A stretch of DNA of 64,000 bases. Source: CAVTQY01 sp963736975 (GTDB lineage Bacteria > Pseudomonadota > Alphaproteobacteria > Acetobacterales > Acetobacteraceae). The stretch's first letter is position 1; every line of letters starts with the position of its first letter. Positions 60,201 through 64,000 of the stretch are shown in pieces. The stretch spans positions 1,736,001 through 1,800,000 of the forward strand of contig CAVTQY010000001.1 in assembly GCA_963736975.1 (NCBI GenBank), read 5' to 3'. Below the pieces are notes generated by a model. That model saw only the letters and a program-made list of their open reading frames with translations. It ran no database searches and was not told the DNA's origin. A program made the translations under genes and the position numbers.

Positions 60201-61001
60201 TCACCCCACTGCCGTTTTGTAAGCAACGAATCCTTTGATCGCATCCAGCATCGCCTCCGGCTCATCGCCCCGGATCGAATGGCTGCTGCCCTCGAAAATG
60301 CGCAGGTCGGAGCCGGGGATCAGCCAGTGGATTTCCTCAGAGAACTCCGGCGGGCAAATCCAGTCGTGCCGCCCGGCTAGGATCAGCGTCGGCGCGGTGA
60401 TGCGCGGCAGTTCGGGCCGCAGGTCGAAGCGGTGCAGGAAACCGTCCGGACCGAAGGCGCGGTTCAGCGGCTCGGGCGAATGAATCGTGCGGGTGCGCCC
60501 GGCCGACGCGGCCGCCGGATCGTGGCGGCGCGCATAGAGCGGCCCCATCACCTCGTAGTAGTGCCGCATTTCATCGGGCGAACGGAACCCGCCGGCCCAC
60601 AGCGTCTCGCACACGCGTTTCTGCTCGGGGGTGCCGCGCTCCGCCACGATCGCCTGGGCGCGCGCAATGAACCCGCCATGCGCGGCGGTAACGATCAGAA
60701 CCAGATGCGACACCGCATCCGGATAGCGGGCGGCATGCGCCATCGCGACCATGCCGCCATACGACGTGCCGATGCTGACGACCCGGCCAAACCCGAGATA
60801 CCGCCGCAGCGCCTCCATATCCTCGACATTCTCATCGAGTGTATAGCGGGTCGGATCGCCGCGATCCGATCGCCCCTGGCCGCGATGATCGAAATAGACA
60901 AGCTGCATGCGTTCCGCGAGCGGCGACATCGACGGCTTGAACCCCGAATGGTCGCCGCCCGGGCCGCCATGGATCACCATGGCTGCCGGCCGCTCGCGCA
61001 T
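60201..61001 (-). CDS. Alpha/beta hydrolase, proline iminopeptidase-like
   Basis: A 266-residue hydrolase of the S33 group. HGGPGGDHSGFKP is the oxyanion region, VSIGTSYGGMVAMAHA contains the nucleophile serine, LAGRHDWICPPE the acid and FEGSSHSIRGDEP the histidine. Homologous-looking sequence continues upstream of the ATG at 61001 for about 20 codons (VRGTRLYFDIEGAGLVPEDG) but without a start codon in frame; an ATG at 61077 is one base out of phase. The gene may have lost its true start by a frameshift or the shorter form may be used. It follows the racemase-like gene on the same strand. Confidence 0.8.
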   Translation of the reverse strand: MRERPAAMVIHGGPGGDHSGFKPSMSPLAERMQLVYFDHRGQGRSDRGDPTRYTLDENVEDMEALRRYLGFGRVVSIGTSYGGMVAMAHAARYPDAVSHLVLIVTAAHGGFIARAQAIVAERGTPEQKRVCETLWAGGFRSPDEMRHYYEVMGPLYARRHDPAAASAGRTRTIHSPEPLNRAFGPDGFLHRFDLRPELPRITAPTLILAGRHDWICPPEFSEEIHWLIPGSDLRIFEGSSHSIRGDEPEAMLDAIKGFVAYKTAVG

Positions 61002-61082
61002 TGCCCCGTCTTCAGGGACGAGCCCGGCGCCCTCGATATCGAAATAGAGGCGCGTGCCCCGGACCTGCGGCGTACATAGTGC

Positions 61083-61862
61083 TTACAGTTCGAACAACCG
61101 GCCGGCGCCCGGCACGGTATCCCGGATGCCGGCAAGCCGCAGACAATGCCAGGCCATGGCATGATTGCTGGAGGTCACCGGCAGGCCCGTCGCGGCCTCT
61201 GCTTCGGCGACGATCTCCGCCACCCGCAGGCTGGTGCAGGAGACGAACACGCAATCCAGCCGCGCACTGCGCGCCAGCGCCTTGACGGCGTCGGCGACCG
61301 AGGCGGCGGTGATGCGCGCCGCCTCCCGGTCGTCGCGCTTTTCGAACGAGCCGAACGCCGCCACCGCAACGCCATGGCTGTCGAGATACGCGCGGACGCC
61401 CTTGTTCACCTCGGCCGAGTAGGGCGTCAGCACGCCGATGCGCCGCGCGCCGAACGCCTTGAAGGCAGCGAAAGCCGCGGTGATCGGCGTGGTGCAGGCA
61501 ACACCTGGGCGCGCCGCGTGGATCTGGCGGAACACTTCCGCCTCGCCCAGTTCCATGCTGGCGGAGGTGCAGCCGAAGGCCACCACATCGAGCTTGCAGC
61601 CGGGCAGGATCAGCTCGGCGGCCGGCGTGATGCGCTCGCGCATGGCGCGCAAAGTGGCCGGCGTGATGTCGGTATCGTTCCACAGCCGGCTTTCATAGAA
61701 CGCGACGCCGGGCTGGCGAACGAGCTGGCGAAATTCGTGCTCCATCGTCTGGTCGGTGGCCAGCACGATCAGCCCGATGACCGCGCGATGACCGATGCCG
61801 GCGTCCAGGGTGCAGGGCAGCACACCGAGATCGACCATGGGGTTTGGGTCAGAAACTCGCAT
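61083..61862 (-). CDS. Asp/Glu racemase-superfamily enzyme (maleate isomerase / arylmalonate decarboxylase type)
   Basis: A 259-residue protein with the two cysteine loops of this superfamily: VVAFGCTSASMELG and CVFVSCTSLRVAEI. The N-terminus (VIGLIVLATDQTMEHEFRQL) and VEVNKGVRAYLDSHG-type helix (AEVNKGVRAYLDSHG) fit the maleate cis-trans isomerase and arylmalonate decarboxylase branch. Neighbouring hydrolase and RidA genes suggest a small catabolic cluster for a cyclic imide, amide or enamine compound. The reaction cannot be fixed from sequence. Confidence 0.82.
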   Translation of the reverse strand: MRVSDPNPMVDLGVLPCTLDAGIGHRAVIGLIVLATDQTMEHEFRQLVRQPGVAFYESRLWNDTDITPATLRAMRERITPAAELILPGCKLDVVAFGCTSASMELGEAEVFRQIHAARPGVACTTPITAAFAAFKAFGARRIGVLTPYSAEVNKGVRAYLDSHGVAVAAFGSFEKRDDREAARITAASVADAVKALARSARLDCVFVSCTSLRVAEIVAEAEAATGLPVTSSNHAMAWHCLRLAGIRDTVPGAGRLFEL

Positions 61863-62147
61863 TCTGGTCTCCCGGGCAGAGGCTGAAGGCTAGTGTTCGG
61901 CCGCATCTGTGCACGTTCCGTAGCTCAAGTCTAACCAATGGTGGAGGGTCCAACTGGCTGGGGCCAGGGAGCGTAGGAACCCATCATGTCCACGGACTGG
62001 ATACCTCGTCTAGTGGGAGAACGTCTGCTAAACGGGTCCGTACGTCATCATATATGTCGATGAACGTCGGTCAGCAGAAGTTCTGCCTTGACATGCCCAC
62101 GTTAAGCGCAATACGGTGCTATGAAGCCCCTGGGAGGATTACGTTCA
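61863..62147. other. Intergenic stretch before the right-hand island
   Basis: About 285 bases with mixed composition becoming AT-richer. A strong ribosome site (GGGAGGA, 62132-62138) lies at its right end in front of a GTG. No gene, RNA or repeat is recognisable in the rest. Confidence 0.5.
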
Positions 62148-62637
62148 GTGCGAGTCCGCGGCTTTTCGGACCTCAAATGCGGCGCGCAAAGCCGCGTTCG
62201 AGGCATTGGCGAATATGAGCTTGGCGATTGCCCCTATTGTGGGGGCTGTTGCAGGTGAACATTCGACCGGATGCTTTGTCGAAGTTCCTTTGCGTGCTTC
62301 GCGTTGGTGTTCGCATCGGATTCACCGACCAACTCTCGTCCTGGGGAAGCAAAGCGAGATCCTGATCTCCGTTCGGGAGATGCTGGAAGGTTCAGACGTG
62401 ATTGGATTTCTCTTGGGGTCCCCTCCTTTTGAGCTTGAGGGCACTCAACTCGATATTTTGTCCGATGAAGGAACGATCGCATTCGTACCACACGGCTGGC
62501 CGTCGGGTGGTCCCCGCTTGATCGGGCCTCACAGATGTGCGCGCTGCAATCGCGGCATATCGACACGGCGCATTAGTGCTGTGGGACTCGGGGCTCTCTG
62601 CATACAGTGTCAAACAGCAATAGAGGATACAAAGTGA
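62148..62637 (+). CDS. Zinc-finger protein with DksA/TraR-type C-terminus (one-base frameshift)
   Basis: From the GTG at 62148, after a strong ribosome site, the first 32 codons read RVRGFSDLKCGAQSRVRGIG and EYELGDCPYC, a rubredoxin-like knuckle. Removing one G from the run GGGGG at 62241-62245 leads into the frame that continues to 62637. That part ends CARCNRGISTRRISAVGLGA LCIQCQTAIE: C-x2-C-x17-C-x2-C, the exact spacing of the DksA/TraR zinc finger. An ATG at 62206 would start the second part alone. The stop overlaps the next gene's start (TGATG). Function may be RNA-polymerase or nucleic-acid binding; not established. Confidence 0.55.
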
Positions 62638-63926
62638 TGTCGAGCACTGTGAGTGAGAGGCAAATCGGCCTTCTACGTGAGGTTATGTGTGATGATTTGG
62701 AGACGGCGCAGCTTAAGGCGGGAGCTGAGAGCGCCAATACATCAGGCCACTCGATACCAGTCGTAATATTTCAGCAGGGTAAGCGACACTATAATATGAC
62801 AGGCGCTTTGTCGTTCGGCTTCGTTAGATCGCGATTAGAGACGCGCTCAGCTCCAGCTCGTGGAAGTATTACGAGCGTCAATAATGCATTGAACAGACCT
62901 GAAAGCACTGAGCACGCCGACGCAATCGCAAAATACCTAACGGAGAACGCGGGCGAGAACTATATTCTCCCGCCAATGACACTCAACATCCAGCAGCCGG
63001 TACGTCTCTATTCGGTAAATTACCCAGGAGCTCAAGTCAGACCTGGGTACCTCGTTATTCCTGCAACTGCAAAGCTTGCCATAACCGATGGCCAGCACCG
63101 CAGGACGGGTATAAATAGAGCCATTGATAGACTAGAGGAGGAAGCGCAAGATCGTCTGCTTCAGGATTTTATTGCGGTTATGATCACCTGCGAAAGTGAT
63201 ATCGATCAAATCCATCAGGACTTTGCTGACTGCTCGAAGACCAAGCCCCTAGCGCCAAGCCAGGTTGCTGTTTATGACCGACGGAACCCTGCGAACAGAC
63301 TGGTGGTAGATATTGAACGTGAATGTCCGATCTTCATGGGCAAGGTTGATGCCACTTCCACAAAGATTGGGAAAAAGTCGACTTCGCTTTTTACAGCTAA
63401 CCAGTTGCGCCAATATATCAAGTCGATACTGGTTGGGTCTTGGACGATGGGAGATTCTGATTTTGAGAAAAGAGCAAGAGAGCGGCTTAAGACGGAAGAA
63501 AACTATCTGATTCAGCTGCGTAGTATAGTCGAGTTTACAAACATTGTTGTTGACTCCTGTCCTGTGCTTCACGAGCTTGCGCAAATAAGGGCGGGAGTTG
63601 ATATGAATAGGATCCCAGCTCGGCGCAACGAGGGTTGGATCGTGCTCACCGCTATGGGTTTGGTGATCGTGGGATTGATCGGATACGAGATTATTACAAA
63701 TGCCTCAAGCTCTTGGGGGGACTATGCTCGGCGCGTCGGCAGTCTGGAATGGAGCCGCCACAGCCCACACTGGCAGGGCGTTCTAGTCAACGACGGCAAG
63801 CTCATAACAAGTTCGAGTGCTGTGAAACGCGCTGTTGAGGTCGTACGAAAGCTAGTCGATCCGCCCGTTTTGGGGGAGCCCTCCGCTGTCAGCAACGAAA
63901 TCCGTCCGGGGCCGATTGTGGCTTGA
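62637..63926 (+). CDS. DndB-like DGQHR-domain protein
   Basis: A 429-residue protein of the DndB/DGQHR family. The hallmark is AITDGQHRRTGINRAIDRLE (D151 to R155), with GHSIPVVIFQQGKRHY near the N-terminus, DFADCSKTKPLAPSQVAVYD and STSLFTANQLRQYIKSIL. DndB regulates or modulates DNA phosphorothioation in dnd systems; stand-alone DGQHR proteins are also known. Only this gene and the zinc-finger gene are visible before the window ends, so dndCDE may or may not follow. Codon use is AT-richer than the chromosome, a sign of transfer. Confidence 0.85.
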   Translation: MSSTVSERQIGLLREVMCDDLETAQLKAGAESANTSGHSIPVVIFQQGKRHYNMTGALSFGFVRSRLETRSAPARGSITSVNNALNRPESTEHADAIAKYLTENAGENYILPPMTLNIQQPVRLYSVNYPGAQVRPGYLVIPATAKLAITDGQHRRTGINRAIDRLEEEAQDRLLQDFIAVMITCESDIDQIHQDFADCSKTKPLAPSQVAVYDRRNPANRLVVDIERECPIFMGKVDATSTKIGKKSTSLFTANQLRQYIKSILVGSWTMGDSDFEKRARERLKTEENYLIQLRSIVEFTNIVVDSCPVLHELAQIRAGVDMNRIPARRNEGWIVLTAMGLVIVGLIGYEIITNASSSWGDYARRVGSLEWSRHSPHWQGVLVNDGKLITSSSAVKRAVEVVRKLVDPPVLGEPSAVSNEIRPGPIVA

Positions 63927-64000
63927 GCGAAGGCTGATGGCGCGTCCAATAGCGGCTGTTTCAGGCGAGACCCTCGGCGGGAATTGCCGGCGGCCGCCCG

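Noticed and set aside
1..64000. CRISPR arrays, rRNA or complete prophage
   Set aside because: No regularly spaced direct repeats, no rRNA-like sequence and no phage structural genes were seen. The resolvase remnant and the IS are the only mobile-element genes.

Overview
The window is high-GC (roughly two thirds G+C by eye) chromosomal DNA of an alphaproteobacterium. The dnaN-recF-gyrB cluster, three-subunit pntAa/pntAb/pntB transhydrogenase, Coq7-type ubiquinone hydroxylase, CoxE/XdhC molybdenum-hydroxylase accessory genes, PEP-CTERM proteins and the style of the dispersed GC-rich palindromes all fit Rhodospirillales, perhaps Acetobacteraceae; the family-level placement is inference. No rRNA, tRNA or CRISPR array was recognised.

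Layout. 1-5.9 kb: reverse-strand housekeeping block (trpS start, murJ, a vapBC pair, gpsA, rlmJ, a DUF6883/DUF4926 pair, a lytic transglycosylase). 5.9-12.6 kb: AraC regulator divergent from a VOC protein, hybrid histidine kinase, class IV aminotransferase, IolG-like and IolE-like inositol enzymes, 5'-3' exonuclease. 12.6-18 kb: a SoeABC-type sulfite dehydrogenase operon with a secreted DsrE-like protein, and a small PEP-CTERM protein. 18-21.5 kb: AT-richer accessory island with a tiny membrane protein, a GNAT enzyme, a wrecked serine recombinase, an orphan gene and a twice-frameshifted coiled-coil gene. 21.5-26.8 kb: tightly overlapped molybdenum-hydroxylase maturation operon (coxE, split XdhC halves, MoeA-MocA-like fusion). 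26.8-34.5 kb: RES/Xre toxin-antitoxin pair, MFS, frameshifted GST, coq7, pnt operon, second vapBC. 35-39 kb: ribose-type ABC transporter whose operon is interrupted by a DUF559 nuclease cassette bounded by inverted repeats. 39-48 kb: thiL, MFS, methyltransferase, cupin, a large PEP-CTERM protein, then LLM flavoprotein - class III aminotransferase - haloalkane dehalogenase. 48-53.3 kb: a degraded surface-protein gene and a 1477-residue fusion of beta-strand repeats, a Hint domain and a GT4 glycosyltransferase. 53.4-58.3 kb: dnaN-recF-gyrB. 58.3-62 kb: IS630-family element with a disabled transposase, RidA pseudogene, alpha/beta hydrolase, Asp/Glu racemase-superfamily enzyme. 62-64 kb: AT-richer genes, a DksA/TraR-type zinc-finger protein coupled to a DndB-like DGQHR protein.

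Three themes stand out. First, dispersed palindromic repeats run into reading frames: they appear to encode the first residues of RecF, the tail of the GST and possible ends of the exonuclease and the DUF559 nuclease. Second, many genes carry single-base frameshifts, two or three of them in homopolymer runs, so either recent decay or assembly indels must be sorted out before calling pseudogenes. Third, the best candidates for undescribed biology are the repeat-Hint-glycosyltransferase fusion, the DUF559 nuclease cassette bounded by inverted repeats, and the DksA-finger/DndB-like pair at the right edge.
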